A stretch of DNA of 64,000 nt from Aquabacterium sp. (GCF_029946005.1 NZ_JAQSDR010000006.1:124001-188000), one strand, 5' to 3'; positions 21,532-30,757 are shown, numbered from the stretch's first letter. Numbers and translations are program-made. The notes: generated by a model not told the origin, from the letters alone.

Positions 21532-21897
21532 TCAACGGCCTCCCGGCCCTGTGGCTGCCGCGGATTTAGGCGCCGAGGCACCCGACTCCGGCACGTACAC
21601 GATGTTGCCATCATTGAGCTTGTAGGCCACGCCTGCGCGCTGGCCTTCACCGGCACCGGCAGTGCCCGCGCCCTTGAACTTGATTTCCTTGCCGTTCTCG
21701 CGCACCACCACCTCCATGTTGGGCTGGCCCGGGTTGCGGATGATGGTGACGTTGTCCTGCGCATTGCTCTGGCTTTGCGCGGCCACGGCCGTCAACAAGG
21801 CCACCACCAACACCAGGAAGACATCGACCAGGTTGACGGCCGACAGCATCGGGTCGTCGTCGTCTTCAGCCAACACGTGGATGTGCTTGAAGCTCAC
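21532..21897 (-). CDS. DUF2149 family protein, ExbD/TolR-like
   Basis: The 121-residue protein starts at a GTG that overlaps the upstream stop (GTGA, 21894-21897). After an acidic stretch (EDDDDP), one membrane segment begins NLVDVFLVLVVALL; its Asp is residue 25, the same position as the essential proton-carrying Asp25 of E. coli ExbD, in a similar local pattern. The rest is periplasmic, ending in a small domain (NMEVVVRENGKEIKF) and a flexible tail. The family is recorded next to CobN-like and MotA/ExbB genes. It probably forms the D-type partner of the channel protein encoded just upstream. This is inference from topology and context. Confidence 0.8.
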   Translation of the reverse strand: MSFKHIHVLAEDDDDPMLSAVNLVDVFLVLVVALLTAVAAQSQSNAQDNVTIIRNPGQPNMEVVVRENGKEIKFKGAGTAGAGEGQRAGVAYKLNDGNIVYVPESGASAPKSAAATGPGGR

Positions 21898-22361
21898 AGC
21901 GCCACCTCGCGCGCCTTGCGCACGTTCAACAGTTCGGCCAGCAACCAGCGGCGACGCACCGAGTAGACGGTCAGGCCGATGGACGCGGCCGCCAAGGCCA
22001 GCACCACCCCGGCGAAAGCGCCGCTGAACACTGACAAGGCCTGCTGCCCCTGGCCGGCGGCCACGCTTTGAAGCGCCGGGCCCAAGGGGATCATCGTGGC
22101 GATCAGGCCGAGCATCGGGCTCAGGCGGCTGAGCAAACGCACCGGCTCGATCTGCCGAACCACGGACAGTTCCAGCTCTTCCATCGACAGCTCGGGCGTG
22201 ACGCGCAATGCCGTGTAGCGTGGATTGCGCCAGCGCTGCCAGCCCTCCATCATGGTCATGCCACCAGTCCACAAGGCATACACAAAGCCCAGGGCCACCA
22301 GCGTGAGCACAGGCCACAGCAGCGACTGCGCCACTTGAGAAAAACCAGATTCAATCATCAT
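21894..22361 (-). CDS. MotA/TolQ/ExbB-like proton channel protein
   Basis: The 155-residue protein has three membrane segments: about residues 13-35, about 80-102 (SPMLGLIATMIPLGPAL) and about 112-135 (FSGAFAGVVLALAAASIGLTVYSV). The second matches the ExbB/TolQ pattern P-x-LGL-x-x-T, with the Thr that lines the proton path. It is shorter than E. coli ExbB (244 residues). It overlaps the cobyrinate diamide synthase stop by four bases and is followed directly by the ExbD-like gene. The pair should form a proton-motive-force-driven motor that acts on the exported CobN-like protein or on the BtuB receptors; which of these is unknown. Confidence 0.82.
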   Translation of the reverse strand: MMIESGFSQVAQSLLWPVLTLVALGFVYALWTGGMTMMEGWQRWRNPRYTALRVTPELSMEELELSVVRQIEPVRLLSRLSPMLGLIATMIPLGPALQSVAAGQGQQALSVFSGAFAGVVLALAAASIGLTVYSVRRRWLLAELLNVRKAREVAL

Positions 22362-23674
22362 GTCGGGGCTCCAGGAGCGAACAAGGCGGAGACGGCCGCC
22401 GGATTGGAGGGAAAGTACAAATGCATGAAGGAGGCGTGCAAGCGGCCATCGCGGTAGATCCCTTCGGCCTTGCCCAATGGACGCTGCGGCAGCGTTGAAG
22501 CCACCGGGGTCATGGGGCTGTCCATGCTGGCGTGGTGGAAGGTGTGGCCCCGCAGGGCGCCCTCGGGCAAGGTCACGCCGTGCATGCCCAGGTTGACGAA
22601 GCGCTTTTGCAGTGCCGCCTTGCCGGGCATCAAACCGAGCATGGGGGCCACCTGTCCCTGCACATCACTGAGTGAATCCAGCAGGTACAGCATGCCGCCA
22701 CACTCGGCCACCACAGGCTTGCCTTGGGCATGGTGGGCATGGATGGCGGCCTTCATGGCGCTGTTGTGCGCCAACTGGTGCAAGTGCAACTCGGGATAGC
22801 CGCCGGGCAGGTAGAGGCTGTCGGCCTCAGGTAAGGCGGCGTCACTCAAAGGCGAGAAGGAGATCAACTCCGCGCCCAGTTCGCGCAAGGTGTCCAGATT
22901 GGCCGGGTACAGGAAAGAGAACGCGGCATCGCGCGCCACGGCGATGCGCACTCCTTGCAAGCTACGCTCAAGGGCCACGCTCTGTTCGGACTGGGGCGGC
23001 TCAAAGTTCACTGGTGCTGGCAAGGCGGGTGACAAGCGGCCCAAGGCCTGCGCCGCCTGGTCGATGCGCTGCTCCAAGTCCGCGATTTCTTCGGCCTGCA
23101 CCAAGCCCAGGTGCCGCGACGGCATGCCATAGGCCTCGTTGCGCGGCAGCGCGCCAAACCAGGCCATGCCCTCGGGCAGGCTTTCACGCAGCATCTGCGC
23201 GTGCGACTCGCTGCCCACCCGGTTGGCCAACACCCCAGCCATGGTCAAACCTGGGCGGTAGCTTGCCAAGCCCAAGGCGATGGCGCCAAAAGTTTGCGCC
23301 ATGGCCGAACCGTCAATGACGGCCAGCACCGGCAAGCCAAAACGCATCGCGAGGCTCGCGCTGGAGGCATCGCCATCGTGCAAGCCCATCACGCCCTCCA
23401 CCAGGATCAGGTCAGATTCGCACGCGGCCTGGTAAAGCATCTCTCGGCAATGCGCCTCGCCGCCCATCCACAGGTCCAACTGGTACACGGGCTGGCCGCT
23501 GGCACGCTCCAGGATCATCGGGTCCAGAAAATCAGGCCCAGTCTTGAAGACCCGCACGCGCAAGCCTTGCTGGCGGTGCCAACGGGCCAGGGCTGCCGTG
23601 GCGGTGGTCTTGCCCTGGCCGGAAGCCGGGGCGCTGATCAACACGGCGGGGCATTGCACGCTGGGCTTCCTCAT
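22358..23674 (-). CDS. cobB: Cobyrinate a,c-diamide synthase (CobB/CbiA)
   Basis: The 438-residue protein has an N-terminal P-loop (SAPASGQGKTTATAALARWH), the metal/ATP segment KTGPDFLDP, VEGVMGLHDG, and a C-terminal glutamine amidotransferase domain with the Cys nucleophile in AECGGMLYLLD and the LPGGYPELH motif. It amidates the a and c carboxylates of cobyrinate (CbiA-type) or hydrogenobyrinate (CobB-type). The start at 23674 overlaps the btuD stop (ATGA). Because no corrin-ring genes lie in this operon, a salvage role on cobyrinate-like precursors is likely unless ring synthesis is encoded elsewhere. Confidence 0.93.
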   Translation of the reverse strand: MRKPSVQCPAVLISAPASGQGKTTATAALARWHRQQGLRVRVFKTGPDFLDPMILERASGQPVYQLDLWMGGEAHCREMLYQAACESDLILVEGVMGLHDGDASSASLAMRFGLPVLAVIDGSAMAQTFGAIALGLASYRPGLTMAGVLANRVGSESHAQMLRESLPEGMAWFGALPRNEAYGMPSRHLGLVQAEEIADLEQRIDQAAQALGRLSPALPAPVNFEPPQSEQSVALERSLQGVRIAVARDAAFSFLYPANLDTLRELGAELISFSPLSDAALPEADSLYLPGGYPELHLHQLAHNSAMKAAIHAHHAQGKPVVAECGGMLYLLDSLSDVQGQVAPMLGLMPGKAALQKRFVNLGMHGVTLPEGALRGHTFHHASMDSPMTPVASTLPQRPLGKAEGIYRDGRLHASFMHLYFPSNPAAVSALFAPGAPT

Positions 23675-24453
23675 GCGGTGTGAGGCATGGCCAACCACTG
23701 CCCCTCCACGTTGAACAACTTGAGCCGGTGGTCAAACACGTCTTGCAGCGCAGCGTGAGACGACGGCGCATCGACCGGGCCATGGTGGCGCACCAAGCCC
23801 TTGGCCATCACCACCAGGTCATCGGCCTGCAAGGCCATGTTCAGCTCGTGCAGCACGCTGACCACGGTCACGCCCTGCGTCACCAGCCCCCGCACGATGC
23901 ACAGCCAGTCGGCCTGGTGCGGCGGATCCAGGTGGGCCAAGGGCTCGTCCATCAAAACGATGGGCGCCTGCACGGCCAATGCCCGTGCCAGCAATACGCG
24001 CTGACGTTCGCCGCCCGACAGGTGGGCCAGGGTGCGGTCCTTCCAGGCCCAGCAATGGGTTTGCGTCATGGCCTGTTGCACGGCGGCATGGTCGGCCGGG
24101 CTGGCAGGCGCCAACCACGCCTGGTGCGGCAAGCGGCCCAGCATGACCACGTCGAACGCACTCAGGTCATCGGCACCGGCTTCACTTTGCCCCAGCCAGG
24201 CCAAAGCGCGAGCGCGCTCCTTGGCGGGCCATTCATGCAGTGGTCGGCCCTGCAAGCCAATGTGCCCGACGAAAGTCTGCAAGCCCGCCAGGGTGCGCAA
24301 CAGCGTGGACTTGCCCGCGCCATTGGGCCCGACGATGGCCGTCCAGCGGCCCGCTGGCAGCTTCAAGGAGATGGGGTGCAACACCAATTGCTTGGACAAA
24401 TGCACCGACCGGATCTCAGCGCTCAGCGCGGTGGTGTGATGAGGCGTGTTCAT
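23671..24453 (-). CDS. btuD: BtuD-like cobalamin ABC transporter ATP-binding protein
   Basis: The 260-residue ATPase has a Walker A motif (GPNGAGKSTLLRTLAG near residue 43), the signature LSGGERQRVLLARAL, and Walker B with VLMDEPLAHLD. It powers corrinoid import with BtuC. I chose ATG 24453 (MNTPHH), one base after the btuC stop; a GTG at 24462 would overlap btuC. The downstream cobB start overlaps its stop. The same family also includes hemin and ferric siderophore ATPases, but the operon and the riboswitch fix the substrate class as corrinoid. Confidence 0.93.
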   Translation of the reverse strand: MNTPHHTTALSAEIRSVHLSKQLVLHPISLKLPAGRWTAIVGPNGAGKSTLLRTLAGLQTFVGHIGLQGRPLHEWPAKERARALAWLGQSEAGADDLSAFDVVMLGRLPHQAWLAPASPADHAAVQQAMTQTHCWAWKDRTLAHLSGGERQRVLLARALAVQAPIVLMDEPLAHLDPPHQADWLCIVRGLVTQGVTVVSVLHELNMALQADDLVVMAKGLVRHHGPVDAPSSHAALQDVFDHRLKLFNVEGQWLAMPHTA

Positions 24454-24454
24454 G

Positions 24455-25420
24455 TCACCCACCCCGGTTCATGCGCCACAGCAAATAGCCACCACCCAAC
24501 ACGGCGGTGAGCACGCCCACCGGCAGCTCTTGCGGCGCCCACACCCAACGCGCGACGATGTCCGCCCCCAGCAGCAGCACGCCGCCAAACAGGGCTGACA
24601 GCACCAGCACCGGGCCATTGGTGGCATTGACGCGGCTGCGCACCAAGTGCGGCGCCACCAGGCCCACGAAGGAAATGAGACCCGCCTGCGCCACAGCCGC
24701 CCCGGTGGCCAGCGCCATGGCCGCGATCAGCAGCATGCGGACACCCGCCAGGCGCACGCCCAGACTCATGGCGGCCGAGTCGCCCAGGGTCAGGGCATCC
24801 AGCGCGCGGCTGCAACCAAAGGCCACCAGCGCGCTCACCACCAAGGTGCTCGCCAGGATCGTCACACTGTTCCAGCCCAGGAAGCCCGTCGTGCCCATCA
24901 TGAAAGCCTGCATGGCCCGCATGATGTCGGGCACCATGAGCATGGTCAGCGCGCTCAAAGCACCCAGCACCACACCCACCACCACGCCGGCCAACAAGAG
25001 GCGCAAGGTGTGCTGCACGCCACGCGCCAGGATCAAGGTCAGTGAGACCGCACCCACCGCCCCCACGAAGGCCGCGCCGGTCAGGCCCAGGCGCAAGCTC
25101 CACGCCGATGCCACGGGCGAGACGCCCAACAAGGCCAACAACACCGCCACACCCAAGGCCGCTCCAGATGAGCTGCCCAAGAGGTAAGGATCCGCCAAAG
25201 GGTTGCGGAACAGGCCTTGCGCGATGGCGCCGCCCAGGCCCAGCAGGGCCCCGGCCAACCAGGCGCCCGCGCAACGCGGCGCGCGGATGTCCCACACGAT
25301 CTGCATCGCCGTGGGATCACCCCAGGGCGGCGACCAACCCGTGCTGCCCACTGCCAGGCCCAAGGTCATGAAACCAAGCGTCACCACAACCAACACGAAC
25401 AGCAAAGTGATCGGCCTCAT
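24455..25420 (-). CDS. btuC: BtuC-like cobalamin ABC transporter permease (FecCD family)
   Basis: The 321-residue protein starts MRPITLLFVLVVVTLG and has about ten membrane segments. Typical FecCD/BtuC motifs are present: RCAGAWLAGALLGLGGAIAQ near residue 50, NPLADPYLLGSSSGAALG after it, and GLVAPHLVR near residue 248. It forms the inner-membrane corrinoid channel with BtuD and receives substrate from BtuF. The start at 25420 overlaps the btuF stop by four bases; longer in-frame starts lie inside btuF. Confidence 0.94.
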   Translation of the reverse strand: MRPITLLFVLVVVTLGFMTLGLAVGSTGWSPPWGDPTAMQIVWDIRAPRCAGAWLAGALLGLGGAIAQGLFRNPLADPYLLGSSSGAALGVAVLLALLGVSPVASAWSLRLGLTGAAFVGAVGAVSLTLILARGVQHTLRLLLAGVVVGVVLGALSALTMLMVPDIMRAMQAFMMGTTGFLGWNSVTILASTLVVSALVAFGCSRALDALTLGDSAAMSLGVRLAGVRMLLIAAMALATGAAVAQAGLISFVGLVAPHLVRSRVNATNGPVLVLSALFGGVLLLGADIVARWVWAPQELPVGVLTAVLGGGYLLWRMNRGG

Positions 25421-26322
25421 CGAACCGCACCCGCCCCCATGGTCACCGCCGACGCACGCAAGCAGTTCGCCATGATCTGCGCCGCCTCCCCCATGCGCGG
25501 GCCGGGGCGCGACAAGACATCGCCCTGCTCCAAGGTGAACGCGCACACATGCTTGTCGCGCACCGCGCGGATGCGCTCCCAGCCTGGCCGTGCGCCCACG
25601 CCCGCCGAATGGCGCTGAGAAATCATGATGACCTGGGGATCGGCCCGCACCACGTACTCCGGGTTCAGCTTCGGAAACGGCCCCAAGCTGGTGGGCACGA
25701 TGTTCTTGGCGCCCAGACGGGTCAGGGTTTCGCCAATGAAAGACGACTCGCCAGCGGCATAGGGCGCACTGTCAACTTCGTAGTAAACGCTCAGGCCTCG
25801 CGCGTTGACGGGCACCGTCTTGGCTGCGGCGTCCACCTGGGCCTCCAGCCGCTGCCACAAACGCAAGCCACCATCGGCGCTGCCCAGGATCTGGGCGACC
25901 TTGCCCGCCACGCGTTGCACATCCTTGTAAGTGCGGGGCTCCAGCGCCACCACCTTCAGGCCCAGCGACTCGAGCCGCTCGCTCACGCGCGATGACAAGG
26001 CCAGCAGCACCACATCGGGCTTGAGGGAGGCGATCAGCTCGATGTTGGCGTCGTCCAGACCCCCGGTCTTGGGCAGGTTGCGCACCGAAGCCGGGTGGTT
26101 GGAGTAGCGATCGGTGCCCACCAAGCGCGCGCACCCGCCCAGTTCACACACCGTCTCGGTCAACGATGGCAACAAGGTGATGATGCGGGTCGGCGGCGAC
26201 TCCAGGCGCACGGTCACGCCGCGGTCATCGACCAGGGTCACGCCCGGCGCGGCATGGCTCACCTGCATTGCAGCAGCCATCAAGGCACACAGCATCCCCC
26301 ACCGTATCGTCTTCATGCTCAT
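25417..26322 (-). CDS. btuF: BtuF-like periplasmic corrinoid-binding protein
   Basis: The 301-residue precursor has a signal peptide of about 24 residues (cut near SHAAP). The mature protein follows the class III binding-protein layout: PPTRIITLLPSLTETVCELG, GLDDANIELIASLKPDVVL, a long linker helix, and a second lobe. It delivers cobalamin or cobinamide to BtuCD. It is followed by btuC (overlap) and preceded by cobU with a one-base gap. It differs from the second BtuF-like protein in the operon, which has no signal. Confidence 0.92.
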   Translation of the reverse strand: MSMKTIRWGMLCALMAAAMQVSHAAPGVTLVDDRGVTVRLESPPTRIITLLPSLTETVCELGGCARLVGTDRYSNHPASVRNLPKTGGLDDANIELIASLKPDVVLLALSSRVSERLESLGLKVVALEPRTYKDVQRVAGKVAQILGSADGGLRLWQRLEAQVDAAAKTVPVNARGLSVYYEVDSAPYAAGESSFIGETLTRLGAKNIVPTSLGPFPKLNPEYVVRADPQVIMISQRHSAGVGARPGWERIRAVRDKHVCAFTLEQGDVLSRPGPRMGEAAQIMANCLRASAVTMGAGAVR

Positions 26323-26323
26323 G

Positions 26324-26887
26324 TCATTCCCCGTGCGGCGTCACCGGCCGCGTCCATGCCTGCCCCGCCACCATCAAGGTCACCTGGCCACAACGCTGTG
26401 CCACCGCCTGATTGAGCCAACCCAGTTCATCCACAAAGGCGCGCACCTCGCGCGACATGGGCACGATGCCCCAGCCCACCTCGTTGGACACGAAGACCAC
26501 AGGCGATGGCAGGTGGGGCAACACCGCCAACAGCGCCCCGCGCTCCGCACGCCATGCGGTCAGATCGGCCTGGCCTTCCGCAGGCATCAGCCAATTGGTC
26601 AACCACAAGGTCAGGCAATCCACCAGCAGCAACCGCCCTGGCAAGGCCTGTGCACGCAAGGTCTCGGCCAGACGCAAGGGTGCCTCGGCCGTGGCCATGC
26701 CCACGGGCCGCTCTTGCTGATGGCGTTGGATGCGTTCGCGCATCTCATCGTCAAAGGCCAGCGCCGTGGCCACCACCGTCACGCTGTGCGCCTCCGACTG
26801 CCGCAGCCAGGCCTGCGCCAGCCGCTCGGCCTGGCGCGACTTGCCGCTGCGTTGTCCGCCAACGATCAGGTGGTGTTCGGGCATCAC
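26324..26887 (-). CDS. cobU: CobU/CobP, adenosylcobinamide kinase/guanylyltransferase
   Basis: The 187-residue enzyme begins MMPEHHLIVGGQRSGKSRQAE with the P-loop GGQRSGKS, then VDCLTLWLTNWL and VSNEVGWGIVPMSREVRAF, all diagnostic of CobU/CobP. It phosphorylates adenosylcobinamide and then transfers GMP to make adenosylcobinamide-GDP, the substrate of CobS. The ATGATG start overlaps the stop of the second btuB in the operon. Confidence 0.95.
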   Translation of the reverse strand: MMPEHHLIVGGQRSGKSRQAERLAQAWLRQSEAHSVTVVATALAFDDEMRERIQRHQQERPVGMATAEAPLRLAETLRAQALPGRLLLVDCLTLWLTNWLMPAEGQADLTAWRAERGALLAVLPHLPSPVVFVSNEVGWGIVPMSREVRAFVDELGWLNQAVAQRCGQVTLMVAGQAWTRPVTPHGE

Positions 26888-28755
26888 AACTCCGGTGTCC
26901 AGCGCACACCAATGATGGCCGTGCGTGGGGCGCTTGAGTAGGTTTGAGCGTTCTCGTACTTCTTGTCAGCCACGTTGTCGATGCGCGCAAGCAGGCGCCA
27001 GTGGGCGTTGATTCGGTAGAGCGCATCCACGTTCACCACTGTGTAGCCGCCCAGGGGCTTCTTGTTGGCCGCATCGTCAAAGCGCTTGCCCACAGCCAGC
27101 AACTGCGCGCCCAAGGTCCATTGTTTCAAATCCGTGTCGAGCCGCAGTGAGGCATGACGACGTGCCCGACGCTGAAGATCCGCATCATTGAGTGCGTTCT
27201 TGGAAGAATCAAAATCAATGGCCCCTGACAGGCGCACAGGCCCCAATGGCAAAGCCCCGTTCAGACTGATGCCCTTCAGGTGCGCCAACGCGGTGTTCCT
27301 GTAGCAATAAGCCGGGTCTTGCACACACGTTTTGGTGCTACCAGGAGGCCCGACGATGAGGTCGCTCACCCAGTTGTTGTAGGCTGTCATGCCCCATTGG
27401 GCCCCGTCTTTTTGATACCGCACGCCAACATCGGCGTTGCGCGAGGATTCAGCTTTGAGCGCGAGGTTACCGAATTGGCTGAAGCGTTGGTACAAGGTCG
27501 GCGCGCGATACCCCGTGCCCCAAGACGCGTGAACATTCCAATGTTCTGCGAAGTCCTGGCCCGCAGCCACCGATCCCGTGCTGTGCGCGCCAAACTCGCT
27601 GTCCCAATCGTTGCGCGCATTGAGTTGAATGGCCGTGCCATGCGCACGCCACGCGTAGCCCAAGCCCAGGCCGTCGTCGCTGCGCTGGCCTTCGCCAACG
27701 GTGCCTGACAAGACGACCTGGCTGTTTTCAAGCGTGTCTTCGCGGCGCTCCAGCAGCGTGGTCACAGAATGGGCGCCCCACTTGAGTTCATTGAGCCAGG
27801 AGGCCGTGTCCACGTGGGTTTCGGTGCGGTAGTTCTTGTCCAGCGGCGTGCGGTATTGGTCGACCGACCGCCCCCCCGTCACTTGGCTCGACCAGTGATC
27901 CCACCATTGCGCGGTCCATTGAAGTTTCAAATCACGCCGATCCCGCAAGGCGTAGTCATCGCGGCTGGCGACGGTTGAGTCATAACGGCTGAGCATGTGC
28001 TGCTGCGATGCGATCGCCTCGATCCGGTGTGCCGCCGAGGGCGTGAAACCAAAACGGAGGTTGCCCCCCTCCGTGATGTACCCATCCCGGTCGGCCATTC
28101 GGGTGCCTGGAACAGCATTGTTCTTCGCACTAAAGCCATCGCTCTGCTCTCTGGCCACCGAGACCGCGTAGTCAAACAGGCCCGTCGCACCGCTCAAGCC
28201 AGCATCGGCCTTCAAAAATCCCAACTCTCCAGCCGACAGGCCCAGCTCAACGCGCGCAGGGCCTTTGCCCTTCTTCGTGAAAATCTGGACCACGCCCGAA
28301 ATCGCATCCGAGCCATACAAGGCGCTGACCGGGCCACGCACGATTTCGACGCGGTCAATCTGCGACAGGTTCAACAGCTGCCATGACGCGCCACCGCTAC
28401 CGTTTTGCGTGTCGATCCGAACACCATCAACCAGCACGGCAATGAACCTGGTTTCACCACCGCGCAGGTACACATTGGCATCCGCGCCCGGCCCACCACT
28501 GCGCGCCACCTGGAACCCAGCGACGTGGCTCAGCAAGTCCACCATGGTGCCCGAAGTCTGCCGCTCAATGTCCTCTCTCGAAATCACGGTGACGTCGGCC
28601 AAGACCTGCGACAGAGGCACCGGGGTGCGCGTTGCCGTAACGACCAAGGGCTCGAGCGCGCCCTTGCCCGCCGTTTGCGCCCATGACGAGCACCCAAGGC
28701 ACAACAAAGCTGCGCCCAACACCAAAGATTTGAAGTTATCCATGGTGCAGCCCAT
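26884..28755 (-). CDS. btuB: TonB-dependent corrinoid receptor (BtuB-like), second in operon
   Basis: The 623-residue precursor has a signal peptide (MDNFKSLVLGAALLCLGC start), then a TonB-box-like segment (EPLVVTATRTP) that resembles E. coli BtuB, a plug domain with YLRGGETRFIAVLVDGVRI and RVEIVRGPVSALYGSDAI, and a 22-strand barrel pattern. The last residue is Leu rather than the aromatic residue usual for outer-membrane barrels. The start at 28755 overlaps the stop of the other receptor (TAATG); an ATG at 28743 would give a tidier signal peptide. It imports corrinoids across the outer membrane. Confidence 0.9.
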   Translation of the reverse strand: MGCTMDNFKSLVLGAALLCLGCSSWAQTAGKGALEPLVVTATRTPVPLSQVLADVTVISREDIERQTSGTMVDLLSHVAGFQVARSGGPGADANVYLRGGETRFIAVLVDGVRIDTQNGSGGASWQLLNLSQIDRVEIVRGPVSALYGSDAISGVVQIFTKKGKGPARVELGLSAGELGFLKADAGLSGATGLFDYAVSVAREQSDGFSAKNNAVPGTRMADRDGYITEGGNLRFGFTPSAAHRIEAIASQQHMLSRYDSTVASRDDYALRDRRDLKLQWTAQWWDHWSSQVTGGRSVDQYRTPLDKNYRTETHVDTASWLNELKWGAHSVTTLLERREDTLENSQVVLSGTVGEGQRSDDGLGLGYAWRAHGTAIQLNARNDWDSEFGAHSTGSVAAGQDFAEHWNVHASWGTGYRAPTLYQRFSQFGNLALKAESSRNADVGVRYQKDGAQWGMTAYNNWVSDLIVGPPGSTKTCVQDPAYCYRNTALAHLKGISLNGALPLGPVRLSGAIDFDSSKNALNDADLQRRARRHASLRLDTDLKQWTLGAQLLAVGKRFDDAANKKPLGGYTVVNVDALYRINAHWRLLARIDNVADKKYENAQTYSSAPRTAIIGVRWTPEL

Positions 28756-30701
28756 TAAAACTGGCGAGCCAGTGAGAGTTTGAAAGCCCGGCCGGGCTCG
28801 GGGTACAGCGCGCCGGTGGCGCAGCTGTAGGCGTAGTTGTAGCTGTTTTGATTGGTCAGATTGGCGCCCGACACCGCGACCGTCCAGGTCTTGTCAGACC
28901 AGGCGTAGCGTGCATCCAGCGTGGTCGAAGACGGGATCTTACGGGCGCATTGGTTGGATGCGTCGTCGTTGAAACGCATGGCCGCCAGATACTGCACCCC
29001 CAAGTCAATCAATTGGCGCTCATTGAAGCGGTAGGTTGTCCGCAAGGTCGCGCTTTCAGGAGCTACCAGGACTTGCTTTAAACCGGCGTTGGCGCCCGAC
29101 CGGTAGGTGGCATTCACATGCTGCCAAGTCGCTGACCAGTCCCATGATGGCAGGGGGCTCCAGCGCCCTTCGAGCTCATAGCCTTGCCGACGCGTGGGGT
29201 CCAGGTTCGTGTTGGCAAACGCCATTGGATCGTAGGCAATCTCATCTCTGGTGGTCTGCAGGAACCAGCGCCACGTGGCGCTGCTCGCACCCTTCGCCCA
29301 CTTCAACCCCAACTCGCGGTCGCGGTTTTCTTGCGGGCGCAAAGCTTGTTGAAGCGGGGTGTAGCGGTTTTCATCCACATTGGGCAAACGGTACGAAGAC
29401 GCCCAACGCCCATACACATCCAGGCCCGTCAGCACGGTCTGACTCAAGGCCAACTCGGCCGCGTTCAGATGATTCTTGCGGTCATAGATGACAGCGGATG
29501 ATTTGCCCTCCTTCTCGACGTGTTCGGTGCGCCAACCCGCCGCCAACCGGGTGCGGCTGGGAAAGGCCAAATTCGTGTGAATGAAGGCCGCGTGGCTCGA
29601 TTGCTTCCCGGCTTCCGTGCCACTCACGAACGACCAGTCCTGCGCTTCAACGCCAACCACCCCACTGGCATCGATGGCCCCCCAATTGTCAGCGTAAGCC
29701 AATCGCGGCGACACTTGCGTATTGCGGCTGGTGCTATCGCTCGCAAAAGAAGACCCCACGTAGTAGCTGCGCGATTGACGCTCACGGGTACCCACATCGA
29801 TCTGCGACGTCCACGCTCCCACCTTGTGTTCGACGTTGATCACCGACCGAGTCTCGTCCGTCTTGGCAAAATCCAGCGGTGTGTTCGCCTGGCGGGGATT
29901 TGCCGCGAACTGCGCGAAGCTCAAGGTCCCCGGCATCCCCGAATCGGTGTTTTCCTGCTGGACACGGCCCTTGATGCGCCAGCCTGCATGTGCCCACTGG
30001 ATGCTCGCGCTGCCGCTGTCCTGCTTGTAATGAGCATTGTCCCGGTAGCCATCGCTGCGCACACTGCGCACCGCGGCATCCAGCGTCACATCGCCCAAGC
30101 CCCAGGTACCGCTGCCTTGGAGGTCATGGCCGTTGAAACTTTCAAACGCGGCGCTAACGCGCCCGCTAGAAATCGCTTGGTCGCCTCGCTTGAGGATCAC
30201 GTTGATGACACCGGCGGAAGCACCTTCGCCCCACAACACGCTGGAGCCGCCACGAACGATTTCGATGCGCTCAATCTGGTCAAGCGGAATGGCCGACAAA
30301 CGGGCCGGCATCAGCTCGTTCTCGCTGAGCCGGATGCCATCCACCATCACCACCATGTTCTGGTCTGCTACCTCGCCATAGCCCCGCAAGTCCAGGCGGT
30401 ACTCGCGCCCACCCGAGAGGTCGGTCTTGGCGGAAACCCCGGCCAGCTTGCGAATGGCCTCATTGGCATCTGACACACCCGAGCGGGCAATCTGCTCCGA
30501 GGTGATCACCGAGGCGCCAATGGGCGCCGATTTCAGCAACTGAGGCATCCGACTCGCGGACACGAACACCGTCTGCAGCTCAGGCAATGCCGACACTTCA
30601 GCCGCGTGGACCTCTGCACCTGGCAGCCAGCCCCAAGACACCGCGACGGCCACGGCCGAACGCACCCCAGGTGCTAGGCGCACCGAATTCAAAAACAACA
30701 T
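28755..30701 (-). CDS. TonB-dependent receptor (BtuB-like), first in operon
   Basis: The 648-residue precursor starts MLFLNSVRLAPG with a signal peptide ending near VHAAE. A TonB-box-like TVFVSASRMP follows, then a plug with DLRGYGEVADQNMVVMVDGIRLSE and RIEIVRGGSSVLWGEGASAGVINV, and a barrel ending in SLARQF with the C-terminal Phe typical of outer-membrane proteins. It is the first gene after the cobalamin riboswitch. Its plug and barrel differ clearly from those of the other receptor. The substrate is inferred as a corrinoid from the riboswitch and operon; a related ligand is possible. Confidence 0.88.
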   Translation of the reverse strand: MLFLNSVRLAPGVRSAVAVAVSWGWLPGAEVHAAEVSALPELQTVFVSASRMPQLLKSAPIGASVITSEQIARSGVSDANEAIRKLAGVSAKTDLSGGREYRLDLRGYGEVADQNMVVMVDGIRLSENELMPARLSAIPLDQIERIEIVRGGSSVLWGEGASAGVINVILKRGDQAISSGRVSAAFESFNGHDLQGSGTWGLGDVTLDAAVRSVRSDGYRDNAHYKQDSGSASIQWAHAGWRIKGRVQQENTDSGMPGTLSFAQFAANPRQANTPLDFAKTDETRSVINVEHKVGAWTSQIDVGTRERQSRSYYVGSSFASDSTSRNTQVSPRLAYADNWGAIDASGVVGVEAQDWSFVSGTEAGKQSSHAAFIHTNLAFPSRTRLAAGWRTEHVEKEGKSSAVIYDRKNHLNAAELALSQTVLTGLDVYGRWASSYRLPNVDENRYTPLQQALRPQENRDRELGLKWAKGASSATWRWFLQTTRDEIAYDPMAFANTNLDPTRRQGYELEGRWSPLPSWDWSATWQHVNATYRSGANAGLKQVLVAPESATLRTTYRFNERQLIDLGVQYLAAMRFNDDASNQCARKIPSSTTLDARYAWSDKTWTVAVSGANLTNQNSYNYAYSCATGALYPEPGRAFKLSLARQF

Positions 30702-30757
30702 GATGGATACAACAGATAAAGGCTCGCGCCAGCGTCCCCGCAGGCAATGAGCGACAT

